Translations under genes and position numbers: made by a program
The notes under the pieces: model-generated
The model's database searches: none
What the model was told of the DNA's origin: nothing
Seen by the model: only the letters and a program-made list of their open reading frames with translations
Origin: Ptychodera flava
Taxonomy: Eukaryota; Hemichordata; Enteropneusta; Ptychoderidae
Direction of reading: 5' to 3'
Assembly (NCBI RefSeq): GCF_041260155.1
Contig: NW_027248374.1
Location: 620,001 to 684,000, forward strand
Length of the DNA: 64,000 nucleotides
Part shown: one piece after another, positions 46,580 to 57,819 of the stretch
Layout of the letters: the number at the start of each line of letters is the position of its first letter
Position numbering within the stretch: the stretch's first letter is position 1

Positions 46580-47712
46580 ATCCTACAAAGAGCTAGAGAT
46601 GAAATAAAGATATTTTACCCAGTGTGAGGGACTGACATGTTTGGGATGAAATAAAGGGTCAGCTATGTGTGAGATGAATGAAGATATCTTTCTCAGTGTC
46701 AGGGGCTGCCATGTGTGAGATAAAATGAAGATACTTGACCAAGTGTGAGGGGCTGCCATGTGTGAGATGAAATGGTGGTACTTTATCAAGTGTGATGGTC
46801 TGGCATGTGTGAGATGGAATGAAGATTTTACCCCATGTGAGGGTCTGACATGTGTGAGATGAAATGAAAATATTTTACCCAGTGTGAGGTTCTGACATGT
46901 GTGAGATGAAGATATTTTAACCCATGTGAGGGTCTGACATGTGTGAGATGAAATGAAAATATTTTACCCAGGTGAGGGTCTGACATGTGTGAGATGAAGA
47001 TATTTTAAAAATTGTGAAGGTCTGACGTGTGAGATGAAATGAAAATATTTTACCTAGGTGAGGGTCTGACATGTGTGAGATGAAATGAAAATATTTTACC
47101 CAGTGTGAGGTTCTGACATGTGTGAGATGAAATGAAAATATTTTACCCAGTATTAGGGTCTGACATGTGTGAGATGAAGATATCTTACCCCATGTGAGGG
47201 TCTGACATGTGTGAGATGAAATGAAAATATTTTACCCAGGTGAGGGTCTGACATGTGTGAGATGAAGATATTTTACGAATTGTGAAGGTCTGACATGTGA
47301 GATGAAATGAAAATATTTTACCTATGTGAGGGTCTGACATGTGTGAGATGAAATGAAAATATTTTACCCAGTGTGAGGTTCTGACATGTGTGAGATGAAA
47401 TGAAAATATTTTACCCAGGTGAGGGTCTGACATGTGTGAGATGAAATGAAAATATTTTACCCAGGTGAGGGTCTGACATGTGTGAGATGAACATATTTTA
47501 ACATGTCTGAAGGTCTGACGTGTGAGATGAATGAAAATATTTACTTAGATGAGGGTCTAACATGTGTGAGATGAAGATTTTTACCACATGTGATGGACTG
47601 CCATATGTGAGATGAGTGAATATTGATATTTTACCAGCATGTGTTAGATGAATTGAAGATATTTGGCTCAGTGTAAGGGTCTGCCATATGTGAGATGAAA
47701 TGAAGATATTTG
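46580..47712 (+). repeat. 47-bp minisatellite, about 1.1 kb
   Basis: Some 24 copies of a unit of the form ggtctgacatgtgtgagatg, aaatgaaaatattttaccca, gtgtga. Units vary from about 36 to 50 bp, mostly by loss of an aaatga step or of gtg. Copies in the middle (46800-47480) are more alike than those at the edges. Minus-strand frames over it read as repeated SDPHxGKIFSFHLTHV peptides and are not evidence of a gene. Confidence 0.95.
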
Positions 47713-47984
47713 AGGCCAGTTCAGGGGAGTTGATATGAGAATTTTTCCTTCAAGGCTATTAAACAATTCAAGAATATTACAGATTTGAAAAAAGGGACAT
47801 TTTACAGTGTGAGGTCAAGTAAATAAAGGAAATGTATATTACACACAGGGGACATCATGTGACATAGATGTGATATCTTCACTCTCTTCAAGTATTACTG
47901 TAAATGACTTTGAAACTGGAAGTTGTTAAACACAGAACTTTGATTTGAAACTTTCCTTGAATGGTGGCCTTACAAATTGAAATA

Positions 47985-50583
47985 TGTGCAGATCATGTAA
48001 ATCTTTCTTTCTTGCTGCACTCAAACCTGCTGCCGTAATCTATCAGGGAGAGAATCATCAGGTGGAGGCCATGATTTACCAGAGAGGAGCAAACTGATTC
48101 TTTGCTTCCTCATCATTGACACTTTTCTTTACATACACTGCCCCAGCATCTGCCTTTACAAATCTAAAATGGTGATACTTTCTGATACCTTTGAGTGGGC
48201 GCATAAATGAAGATAGCTATCCCATGAATACCACTGAACAATTTCCTCACAAGTTGCAGAATTACTATGCATTTGTACCTTGTTGACCCGAGCACTGGCA
48301 TTAACAAGATCACCTAGCTGGTCAGGTAAGTCAACATCTGACCTACGATAAAGCTGATGCATCTTACCAAAGCATGCATCACAAATGCATTTTGTATGAC
48401 CAGGCTCCATAAAATATAAACTTATTTATTCGTGTAAACCCTTAGCACATCTATAACAAAAATAATGGATCATGCTCTTATTCTTATTTTGTCCCCCACA
48501 GTTGTCTGCATGAAGTTTACATTCCATCTCACCTAAACTATAATGGCTGAAAAAGTGGTCTAACATGCTTATCACATTATTTGGTCCATGACTCTTTTTC
48601 CCATCAACTGAAATCGAATCTGCCTATAATCAAATAAATAATTGATCTGAAACTTAAGGGCTTAATTGCACACTCCAAAACAGTGTACCTTCAAAGGTGA
48701 CAAAAAATACAATGGACTTACTTGTCTAGTTTGATGAGGAAGAAGAAAACTTTGTGCAAAATCAAAAGTATATGGACATCAAATAAATTATTAGAACATG
48801 GCTCAGAACCAATTTTAACATCAGATACAGCACTGACCTCTACTGATGACTTACTGACACATTCATTGTAAAATTCTCTCCTAGCTTTTGCACAGCAAAC
48901 ATGGTCATTGTATTCTGAAGTCAGACATAACTTTTCTTCCTCACTTACAGCATACATAATTTTTTGTCTGAACTTTTCACACTTAGAACAAACATCTGTA
49001 CCAATATTCATTTTTTGAATATGCGGAGCACAGGAGCTCCATACAGCATTGAATGTTGTCAAGCCAACATACTGCTTACTAGGACTACAAGCTTTGCTGC
49101 TTATAAATGTCCTCTTTGCGTACACTTGATGGCAGGTAAATTGGTGGGACACCGTCACGACCACGAGGTGCAGCTGGCATGGGAATACCATTCTCCTGTG
49201 CATATTGCTCCAGGAATTTTATAACATCAGCAATAACCTGAAAATTCAAAAATATAATTTTAAATATGTTAAAATCAATGAAAAATTAAATGTTGCCTTA
49301 ATCTGTAAAAATATATCAGAACTTTGTAAATAACTGTAAAAAGTAAAAATTAATGTAGTTTATTAGCCAACTTATTTGAACTTTACATACAGTAAAAATA
49401 TTCATTTGAATAATTTTAAAGGCAATACTGTCAAATTGTACATAATACTGACCAATGATGCCAAAATATTTTTCATTCATTTTCTGTTTTTTAATGATTA
49501 TAAAATTGTAAATTACTGCAATGATTGCAGGCACTCGTTAATAATTTTATAAAAAGCTACAGTAACATGAATGAACAACATGAATTCATAATACAAAGGA
49601 GAGCACAAAATAATTTGTTTAGATCATTTACCTCAAATGAATAAGCATTATGACCTTTCTTCCCCTTTAATCCGTGAACTCTTGGAAGAACTCCCTTATC
49701 CTTGTAATGGGCCTTTAGGTTTTTGAATGACTGAGAACCTGAAAAAAGGAAAATGAAACAAGGTGATTTACCTTACCAGAAGATTCTCAGCACAACATAG
49801 ACAACTCCTACCTACTCCCCCTCCTAACTAATGCTGACGTCCCACCATTTTCATACAAAATACAAGGCACCATTGTTGATACATCACGGTACGTCTGAGT
49901 AATAATTGGCAAAACTTCAGCTGACCTCTATGAAATCAGATAAATGCGAGTGAAAATTTGATAGAAACGGCGATATCATATAAATTTTTTAAAGTCGTTG
50001 AAATACATGTGTATCGGTAACACTCTTCTGTACATTGTCGACATCTCCGAAGGAAACGATCCGATTACACTAGGATTCGTACGAATGAAAAGTAGCCTAT
50101 GACAGGACATTTGACAATAAAAATTTCACCTGAACTTGAGCATGCGTTTTTCGTTATCGCACTGGAAAGTCATTGGATTAGCGTAAACAAAAATTAAAGC
50201 GTGTTGCATTTACGTATGAATGAATTTTACATTTATGATGAGGACATTGAGAAAAACTTACCGACGAAATGAACAAATCGAAAAGCTTTTTCACAAATTT
50301 CTTCGCCATCAAATGTGTAACGGAAGCGTTGACACGACCTCTTCTCCCCTCTAGCGGTGTCTCCAGACACCTCCATAGACTGAAGCTTGGCAAGCAACAG
50401 AATGTCCTTTTCCTGCCGTGAAAATTCAGCGAGATCGAGACGGTACCCATGAACACGATCGAAGTCCAGCCGTTGGTAGCATTTGCGGTTACATCCGCAG
50501 CCAGCCTCCATTATGCGACGAGCTGTAGCTTCATCCAGGGGATCAAGAGTATCTACATTCTCAGGACCACTCTCGTTCGGCAT
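47985..50583 (-). pseudogene. Spliced gene of the HADNC-GQNKN invertebrate family, decayed
   Basis: Exon 1 (50583-50262) starts MPNESGPENVD and has CGCNRKCYQRLDFDRV, QEKDILLLAKLQ and RFRYTFDGEEICEKAFRFVHFVG, ending at GTAAGT. Exon 2 (49738-49632) joins in phase: SQSFKNLKAHYKDKGVLPRVHG, KKGHNAYSF. Exon 3 (49237 to about 48722) begins in phase with VIADVIKFLEQYAQENGIPMP and LPSSVRKEDIY, then VGLTTFNAVWSSCAPHI and CSKCEKFRQK. Exon 4 (about 48624 onward) has NVISMLDHFFSHYSLGE, KLHADNCGGQNKN, MEPGHTKCICDACFGKMHQLYRR, KYHHFRFVKADAGAVYVKK and GLSAARKKDLHDLH. Defects: frame changes near 49100, 48780 and 48195, and an in-frame stop near 48425. The family is common in molluscs, cnidarians and other invertebrates. 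Its Asp-rich core and high copy number suggest a transposase origin, but I cannot confirm a catalytic triad. Confidence 0.65.
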
Positions 50584-50599
50584 TGTCTGGGAACGGCTC

Positions 50600-51330
50600 G
50601 ATGTAGACGCTACGAAATCCCTTGAGCGTTGACTGATCTCACCCTGGGTTAGCTGGTGAAAGCCTTCTTTGTCATCGGCATCAACATCGTCGACAGTTTG
50701 GCCGGACTCCGAGTGACTTAGAACCGCGGCTGGATGGCTGACAATGGGTTCTCGTTCTGGAACTACTTCGGTGTGTTCTCGATCACCTAAAACGTCATGT
50801 CGCCGAGCAATGCTTGGTCCAATCCGGACATATTATCGGATAAGCTTGCATAAATACTTGGAAACAAACACAAGTTTGCAGACGTAGTAGCACACTGACT
50901 CGGCTTTGCGAGTCAATGATTTTTAGCAGCTGATCTGTGTAAGGCGGGAAACGACGTTCCATGCGTAAACGGTTCTTTTCGTAATTTCACGCTAAATATA
51001 ATTTTAAAGTTATGTTGTTTTTTCTGTCATTTACATAAACCTGGACATTCCTGTGAGAAACATGTTATCCGCGATCACTTCAGACCGAAGTAAAAGCGGC
51101 TTCGCTTGTTTATTGTCAGCAAAATTAAGTGTTTTCGATGGATCTTCAAACAAAATAGAACAATCAATTTGCAATTTTGTATATCAATTTTTGCAACAGT
51201 GTTTCTCGAAATCATGTGACCTAACATCAGGTTTGTTTTTGCTTGACGCGGCCCATTTAAGTCTTAGTCACGTTATCTGAAAACCCTAGAAAAATACGGA
51301 AAATAATCATTCTAAAATCAATAACTCTCG
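50600..51330. other. Upstream region of the HADNC-family gene
   Basis: 50584-50815 continues open in the exon 1 frame on the minus strand (EPIVSHPAAVLSHSESGQTV, DDVDADDKEGFHQLTQG), without an ATG. It has a coding look, so the true start may lie in a further exon. Beyond 50830 I see nothing. Confidence 0.4.
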
Positions 51331-51720
51331 ATGGAATCCTCCAATCAACTTCATTTGAACAAATCCCCATCTTCGTGTACCAAGTTAGACCGTCACAAAC
51401 TTTCGATGCCAAATGTTAAGCGGTTTGTCAGTTTAAACGGTTTACGGACACCAAATGTCTACATCCATCCATCCACACAGACAGACAGCCTACTCTACGG
51501 AATTCGACACCACAACTATAGCCCTGCTGACTACGTCACCCGTGCTAAAAATGGTAATAAAATGGCCGCATTTGGATTGTATCACAAAAAAATAGTGACA
51601 ACATCACTGTTCGCTCCTATATAGTTATCAAAACAAGTCAACAATTGTATGAAACATGGACATACATATACAGATAGACTGACATACACAGACTGGCACG
51701 AGTGATGACATTGACCCAAA
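51331..51720 (+). repeat. Diverged family 1 repeat copy
   Basis: Contains TTCATTTGAACAAATCCCCAT near 51351, a CATC/CAGA-rich stretch (51465-51490), and near 51560 aaaatggccgcatttgga as in family 2. It looks like a mixed or nested pair of family 1 and family 2 fragments. Frames here are chance. Confidence 0.5.
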
Positions 51721-51979
51721 GTGTGCCTTGGCCCATGGAGAGTGATAAAGATATAACAACAGCTGAATGTTATGATAAAATAGTTAAGTATAGGCCTATA
51801 CAGGCACTGAGAGTGAATATGTTACAGCAATTTGATTAGTTTCTTTTCCTTTTCTACTTCTGTGATAATCTTTAAATCTGCCAGGATTTTTTTAACGCAT
51901 TTCAACACCAAATACAGTTTACCATATTAAATGCTTACTAAATCACCATATTATATACTCTTAGTTCCAGTAGGTATAA

Positions 51980-52824
51980 AATTACCAAAAAAATCTAAAA
52001 AAAACAAAATGAAAGATATCCCAGTAAAACTCACAGTTTCGAAAAGTTGCCCAAAAAATTCTAAATTCTGGATTTCAACTTAATTTCAATATATCTTATC
52101 AACAAAAACCCTAAGAACCGGTTTACTAAATATCAAAGCAATCAGACTGGTAAATTTTGAGAAACAAATTTTTTGACCAAAAATGAGAAAAATTGCCCCC
52201 CAAAATACAAAATTGCAGATTTCATCCTAATTTTGAATATATCTAATTAACATAAACCCTAGGAACCTGTACACTAGATATCAAAGCTACCAGATCAGAA
52301 GTTTTAGGAGAAAAAGTTTTTGACCAAAATAGGCAAAAATTACCCCAAAAAAAAAATTGCCAGTTTCAACATACCTTCAATACATTATATTGAGATTAAT
52401 CTTAGATACCTGTATACCAAATATCAAAGCTATCAAATCAGTAGTTTTTGGATAAAAATTTTTTTCATCAAAAATTGGGAAAATTGCCCCAAAATTACAA
52501 ATATGACAATATCAATACAATTTGTACAAGCATGACTGAGGTCATCCTGACGAACATGAATTTCAGTTTCATAGCAATCAGACGAGCGATTTCAGAGAAC
52601 AAGATTTTTTGACTAAATTTTTTCCTTTTTTTCCCCTCATTTGCATATTTTTGGCACTGATATGTTCATTTGAACAAATTCACATCTCCACCCCTAGGTG
52701 CACCTCTACACCAAATACTAAGACAGTAGGTGCTACGGTTTAGGATTTTTGATGTGGACGGACATACATACATACATACATACATACATACATACATACA
52801 TACATACATACATACATACATTAG
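51980..52824 (+). repeat. Family 1 repeat: 146-bp tandem units plus CATA microsatellite
   Basis: Four diverged tandem units marked by ttttttgaccaaaaatgag near 52170, 52317, 52460 and 52605, a spacing of about 143-147 bp. Then come TTCATTTGAACAAATTCACATCT (52661), gatttttgatgtggacgga and (CATA)n (52762-52820). The DIRS/Ngaro-like element interrupts the microsatellite. The remainder resumes at 56116. Confidence 0.75.
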
Positions 52825-52921
52825 ATGCCTATACTGACAACATACAGACAGACACAAGTGTTGGGGGTCAAGGTCAACAACTTTATTCCAATGTTGACAG
52901 GCTATGAGCCAATTTCCGCCA
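52825..52921 (-). repeat. Split direct repeat B2, outer end
   Basis: Second copy of the 97-bp block, with one base different by eye. It forms the far end of the element. About 100 bp separate it from A2. Confidence 0.95.
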
Positions 52922-53023
52922 CTCTAGGTATATAAGATACATATTCAAAGACGAAAGCAGAAAGAAAGAAGAAGAAAAAAAAATTCAATTGCAAGCTAGT
53001 AGGATAGGGAGGGAGGGTGGGGG

Positions 53024-53145
53024 AACGCTCTGAGGGCGAAGCCAATACTGATTAACTATTAAGTGGCCTCGTCCGGAGACCGTCCCACTCACAGCCTCGA
53101 ACCCGGCCCATTTAAACTACAATAAAACAAGTATTATTGTTCACT
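53024..53145 (-). repeat. Split direct repeat A2
   Basis: Second copy of the 122-bp block, six bases away from B1. Confidence 0.95.
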
Positions 53146-53151
53146 TAAATG

Positions 53152-53248
53152 ATGCCTATACTGACAACATACAGACAGACACAAGTGTTGGGGGTCAAGG
53201 TCAACAACTTTATTCCAATGTTGACAGGCTATGAGCCGATTTCCGCCA
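53152..53248 (-). repeat. Split direct repeat B1
   Basis: A 97-bp block from atgcctatactgacaacata to gccgatttccgcca on the plus strand. It abuts A2. Confidence 0.95.
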
Positions 53249-53447
53249 AAAGCCCCCAACACTAGTAGTAGGCGCTAGCCCTCCGGCGCCCTGGAAATAG
53301 CGTCATTGTCGCTAAATGAGTCCATGCATGTTACTTAGTTTGTAAAGTTCTTACTACAAAGGTCCTGGAGCAATAAGGAGTGTGTGGAACCAGACATATG
53401 GTAGTGCCATTCCTGTAAAGGGTGTGCCTCGCGACTTTGCAGGGTGT

Positions 53448-54884
53448 CTAAAGCTCTGAAGTAGTGTTTAATTTCGTGCAGGCGCGATAAGGAGTCCGCG
53501 TCGTTATCATTAGTTCTGATGTATCTGGCGGTAATCTGAAAGTTGGAGATTGCCGACAGCCAGAAGAGTTTGCTGTTGCATTATGTGACGTGCCAGAGTT
53601 TATTATATACATGGTGGTGGTATTGTCCATGTATACCACTATGTGGCATTTGTCCCAGAAACGATGCCACCGCCTGCACGCAAGCAGGACGGTGTAAAGT
53701 TCCTTGAGGTTGATATGCGCATCCGCAGTAGTTGGGTGGTCCGCTGACCATCGCGTGTAGAACCAGTCGTTCGCGTAAATGCCCGCTCCCGCTGCTGAGC
53801 ATGCGTCAGTGGTGAAAATCTGCTGGGGCAACGGAGTTTCCTCTATGAAGAATGCCGTACCATTAAAAGATTTGCTGAGATTCGCCCACCAGCTGATGTC
53901 CGCTCTCGCTTGCCTGTTAAGGCGTATGTGATGAGACTGTCGTGAGACCGAATTTGTCACATCGATGAGTCGCTGCAAAAATGTGCGCCTGCCGCGAATA
54001 ACTCTTGCCGCCCAGTTGAGTTTGCCAATTAATTGCTGAAGCTCGCGTTTCGTCGCTCGCCGCTTTGGAAGCCAATATTCCAGGAGGTCGCTTACTTCTT
54101 GTAGCTTGGTATCGTCTAGGGACAGAGTCCGTGTCTGCGCGTTTATCTCGATCCCTAGGAATGTTAAGCATTGCGTAGGCTCGACCACCTTATCCCAGTT
54201 TATGGAAAAGCCAAGTTGCTGAAGTAGTTGTTGCAAGGCGTTAAATGCTTGTTCGCACGCTAGTTTAGAGTCCGCGATGATTAGGAAATCGTCGAGATAC
54301 ACGATGACGACATCATACCCTTTCCTGCGCATCATTCTAGTTATACTTTGCGTGATGCGAGTGAAAATTTCCGGGCTCTTCGCTGCACCGAATGGAAGGC
54401 GTGTGTCGACCATGTATGTCCAAGTTTTATGCTGCGTGAATTTGTAACGTAGGCCCGTAGCACGCTGTGAGTCAATACTTATGGGTACAGAGCGATAAGC
54501 GGATTTCAGGTCGACTTTGGCCAGATACGATCCTGGCTTGCACATAGCGACAGCGTGATCGATAGTTTCATATTTGAACGAGTTTGTAGATGCATATGAG
54601 TTCACGCTTTTGCCGGTAGGTTGGCTGCAATCGTGAATGAGTCTAACCTTGTTTGATTGTTTCTTGGGTATAGCACCGAGGCTGCTTATAATGTGCGGTT
54701 TACTGTTCGTGATCTTGTAATTTCCTGCTGATATCTCGTGTAAAATTTGTTGTTCAACCGCCTCGCAGTAAGCTGGATCGGTGCATGATGCATAGTTCGA
54801 TCGTTCCACTTTTTGAAGGGGGGTGCCAGGGTCGATGATGTCGAAACCGTATTTTATGCCGTTTAGAATGAAGTCGCGATCCAT
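53448..54884 (-). CDS. Reverse transcriptase and RNase H part of the DIRS/Ngaro-like element
   Basis: Reverse transcriptase blocks: SLGAIPKKQSNKVRLIHD, LAKVDLKSAYRSVPI, RLPFGAAKSPEIFTRI and the catalytic YLDDFLIIADS, then FLGIEINAQTRTLSL and the thumb LQQLIGKLNWAARVI. An RNase H-like domain follows (FTTDACSAAGAGIYAND, HINLKELYTVLLACRRW, VVYMDNTTTM). The primer-independent style and block wording fit DIRS/Ngaro rather than Ty3. The C-terminal part is not normal for the family. It is a fossil part. Confidence 0.88.
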   Translation of the reverse strand: MDRDFILNGIKYGFDIIDPGTPLQKVERSNYASCTDPAYCEAVEQQILHEISAGNYKITNSKPHIISSLGAIPKKQSNKVRLIHDCSQPTGKSVNSYASTNSFKYETIDHAVAMCKPGSYLAKVDLKSAYRSVPISIDSQRATGLRYKFTQHKTWTYMVDTRLPFGAAKSPEIFTRITQSITRMMRRKGYDVVIVYLDDFLIIADSKLACEQAFNALQQLLQQLGFSINWDKVVEPTQCLTFLGIEINAQTRTLSLDDTKLQEVSDLLEYWLPKRRATKRELQQLIGKLNWAARVIRGRRTFLQRLIDVTNSVSRQSHHIRLNRQARADISWWANLSKSFNGTAFFIEETPLPQQIFTTDACSAAGAGIYANDWFYTRWSADHPTTADAHINLKELYTVLLACRRWHRFWDKCHIVVYMDNTTTMYIINSGTSHNATANSSGCRQSPTFRLPPDTSELMITTRTPYRACTKLNTTSEL

Positions 54885-54949
54885 GTCGTATTTGAGTTCG
54901 TTTTCCCATTTTTCCAGGCAATCAGTCAGAGGGCTAGCTACCTTATGCT

Positions 54950-56015
54950 AGGCTTGACCACCCAGTTCTTGGCTGAGCAGCGAATTGTGGCGGTGTTGTG
55001 GGTGGTCTTTGCGGTAGCCGTCCTCTATGCACACGTGCGCGAAACGGCAGGAAGTGCGGTTGCAGCCGGCTGGTTTTTGGAAATCAAAGCAGATTTCGGT
55101 TTCTCGTGTGACAAAGTTGTGGCGCACGGTGTCCTTTGTAGTGTTTTTCTTGGGAGTATTTCCGTTTGCCTGTCGTTTATCAGGTGATACAGTGATAAAT
55201 GGAGGTCCACGGAACCCCATGTGATTGAGTCCGTCGCCTGTTTCTTGCGATACTCGTGATCATACGATAAAACTGATGATGTCGTAAAAGATTGCGCGTA
55301 ATCCCCGATGTTAATTGTGTGATCGAGGTACGCCAATGTGTCCTTCGTGGACATGCCGCGTTAATCAATGTCTTTAAGATTCGGGCGTTGGCTGATATCC
55401 ACTGAGGAAGGGAAACTTGGTCAGGTTTCGGTCTACGCTTGGCGGTACGCATAACTAGCTTCATGTCCCCTTCCGCTGCTAGTTCCGTCTCGTCGGAAGA
55501 GTCCAGTGAAGCAGTCTTTGTGGTTATATGGTCCGGAATCAGTAATGGTTTACGCTCATCCTTCGTTAGATTTTGGGATGTGGTGCGCTGGTCCGATACA
55601 ATGTCTTTTAGCGCGTCGTTGCTGAAAGCTTCGAGGAGTTTGTTCAGCTCTTCATCTTTGGCGAGGGACTTTGTAGTCGCCCCTGATGTTTCTGTCTCGT
55701 GTGTAGGTTGGTCTTGAGGTGCCTGTTGTTTTGCCGGTTTCGCGTCTAAGTTTTCCATGCCCAGCGGAGCAGTCCGCGTTGGCCTATAGGCAGTTTAAGT
55801 CCGATGATGTCTTGATTGTTGAGCCGCTTCAGGACATCGGTTGATGGGATGCCTTGTGTAGTTAGCACGTCATGTGTATCCTCCGTTAGGCCTGCTGCCT
55901 CACACCATTCGCGGAAACTTTGTGCTTTGTCTGACATTGTTGCTATTCGTTGGCGGGAACAATAGCTTTGTGGACAAACGTTATCCACATGTGAACGCTC
56001 TGAGGGCGAAGCCAA
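54950..56015 (-). pseudogene. Gag-like region of the DIRS/Ngaro-like element
   Basis: The first part (about 55960-55750) encodes FREWCEAAGLTEDTHDVLTTQ with LNNQDIIGLKLPIGQRG, a SAM-domain-like helix bundle. The middle is Ser/Thr/Lys-rich. The end has ICFDFQKPAGCNRTSCRFAHVC, a CCCH-type knuckle often found in gag-like proteins of DIRS elements. It would package the RNA. It is a broken fossil part. Confidence 0.6.
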
Positions 56016-56115
56016 TACTGATTAACTATTAAGTGGCCTCGTCCGGAGACCGTCCCACTCACAGCCTCGAACCCGGCCCATTTAAACTACAATAAAACAA
56101 GTATTATTGTTCACT
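55994..56115 (-). repeat. Split direct repeat A1
   Basis: A 122-bp block running from aacgctctgagggcgaagcc to gtattattgttcact on the plus strand. It is the outer start of the element on its coding strand. The copy at 53024-53145 looks identical. Confidence 0.95.
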
Positions 56116-56212
56116 ACATACATACGTACATACATACATACATACAGACGACATTTTTCCACCTTATACGAATACCCCCATTTGCATATATATATGCATA
56201 TATGGGAGCTAA
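56116..56212 (+). repeat. Right remainder of the interrupted family 1 repeat
   Basis: Resumes with catacatacgtacatac, then gacgacatttttccacc, and ends in catatatatatgcatatatgggagctaaaaat, matching the end of the copy at 450-1042. Confidence 0.8.
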
Positions 56213-57125
56213 AAATTCAATGTGTATATGTATGACATGGGTCATGTGCTTGTACCAAGTTTGAATAAAATCAGTCAAGACGTGCCTGACTTTTAGCTAA
56301 GGACAAGAACAAATCGTAACAAAATGGCTGCATGGCAGCCATATTGGATCATATCACAAAACAAATTGACATGCATATGTATGACATAGGTCAATGTTGT
56401 ACCAATTTTGAATAAAGTATGTTGAAACATGTCTGAGTTATGGCTCTGTACATGAAAAAATCGTAATAAAATGGCTGCATTGTGGCCATATTGGATCATA
56501 TCACAAAACAAATCAATGTGCATATGTATGAAATAGGTCAATGTCCTTATACAAAGTTTGAATAAAATTGGTTGAGAGTTTTGGCAAAGGACATGAAAAA
56601 TTGTAACAAAATGGCCACCATGCGGCAATATTGGATAATATCATGAAACAAATGACGTGTATATGTATGACATAGGTCAATGTCCTTGTACCAATTTTGA
56701 ATAAAATCGGTTGAAACATGTCTGAGTTATGGCTCTGTACATGAAAAAAATTAATAAAATGGCCGCATATTGGATGGTATCACAAAACAAATTGACATGC
56801 ATATGTATGACATAGGTCAATGTCCTTGTACCAATTTTGAATAAAATCGGTTGAAACATGTCTGAGTTACGGCACGTAATAAAACATGTGAAAATCATAA
56901 TAAAATGGCCGCCTGGCAGCCATATCGGATCGTATCACAAAAAAAATCAATGTGCATCTTTATGTTGTATGATGTAATCCTTGTACCAAGTTTGAGTGAA
57001 ATCGATCCAGATATTTTTGCGATATCTGCGTTAACGGACGGTCGGATGGATGCATGCATAGACGGACGCACGGACTTGACTAAACCTACAAGTCACCCAG
57101 ACGGTGTCCATGGGGACTAAAAACA
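56213..57125 (+). repeat. Family 2 repeat: 146-bp tandem units plus GGAC tail
   Basis: Five tandem units marked by ataaaatggccgcatggcgg (near 56318, 56464, 56606, 56752, 56900), a spacing of 142-148 bp. Each has the near-palindrome atggccgcc-tggcggccat and the block cttgtaccaagtttgaataaaatcgg. Then comes a GGAC/GCAT microsatellite (57030-57070) and the hairpin end cccagac-ggtgtccatggggactaaaaa. Confidence 0.85.
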
Positions 57126-57429
57126 TCTGCCAGACGTTTCATAAATTTTGGCACAGTCGTACCAGAAACAGCACTCTAATCCCGAATTATGCAAATTAGC
57201 ACTATTGTGCATGTCACACAAATATAAATGGACCTGCATATGTATGCTATAGTGTAGTATCCTTGTACCAAGTTTAAAAAGAATAGGCAAAGGCATATCT
57301 CAGATATCTGCAATCATCAGCCCCTATGCATGGACATAGCGCTAATTAATACCATCCTGGAACCCCTGTGGATCATTCCTGGCACCCCTGTGGATGGATA
57401 TCAACTACAGGAAAGAAAACAACCGTCAC

Positions 57430-57815
57430 TCAGCCATTTTTGATCAAATCATTACAAAAATCGGCGTGCATATATATGACATAAGAAATAATATATGTAC
57501 CAACTTTCGATGCCATCGCACCCGGCATCGCTGAGAAATTCACGTGAACGAACACAAAGTCATCAAACATAGGAAACAAAATGGCCGCCACTCAGCCATT
57601 TTAGACTGGATCAAAACAAAAATCAATGTGCATATGTGTAACACATAAAGTAATATATGTATCAAGTTTGAATGGAATCGCTTCAGGTGTCTTTGAGATA
57701 TCTGCATAAAAGGAAGGACGGACGGATGCACACATGGACGCACGCACGCATGCACGGACATGACCAAACCTTGAAGTCCCCCGGATGGTGTCCGTGGAGA
57801 CTCATAAATTTTGAG
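57430..57815 (+). repeat. Family 2 repeat, second copy
   Basis: Two units (atggccgccactcagcc near 57583 and a shorter one near 57440), then a GGAC/GCAC run (57710-57760) and the end cccccggatggtgtccgtggagactca. It is more diverged than the neighbour. Confidence 0.75.
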
Positions 57816-57819
57816 TTGC

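Larger units (their letters stand above)
52825..56115 (-). mobile_element. DIRS/Ngaro-like retrotransposon with split direct repeats, fossil
   Basis: A 3.3-kb element read on the minus strand. Its repeats are arranged A1 - genes - B1 A2 - B2, the split-direct-repeat plan of the PAT/Ngaro group, which integrates by a circular intermediate and makes no target duplication. Parts: gag-like region (about 56015-54950) and reverse transcriptase plus RNase H (54884-53448). I do not recognise a tyrosine recombinase part, so it probably depends on others. It looks incomplete and has a few breaks. The A copies look identical and the B copies differ by one base by eye, so it is young. It sits in the CATA run of a family 1 repeat. 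Confidence 0.85.

Noticed and set aside
46583-47433. Repeated peptide frames on the minus strand resembling a repeat protein
   Set aside because: They are translations of the 47-bp minisatellite. The unit is not a multiple of three and shifts frame along the array.
46580-47712. Regular repeats that might suggest a CRISPR array
   Set aside because: There are no unique spacers between units. It is a plain tandem minisatellite in a eukaryote.
50584-50815. Upstream extension of HADNC-family exon 1 as a confirmed protein start
   Set aside because: The frame stays open and looks coding, but there is no in-frame ATG, so I kept 50583 as the visible start and noted the extension only.
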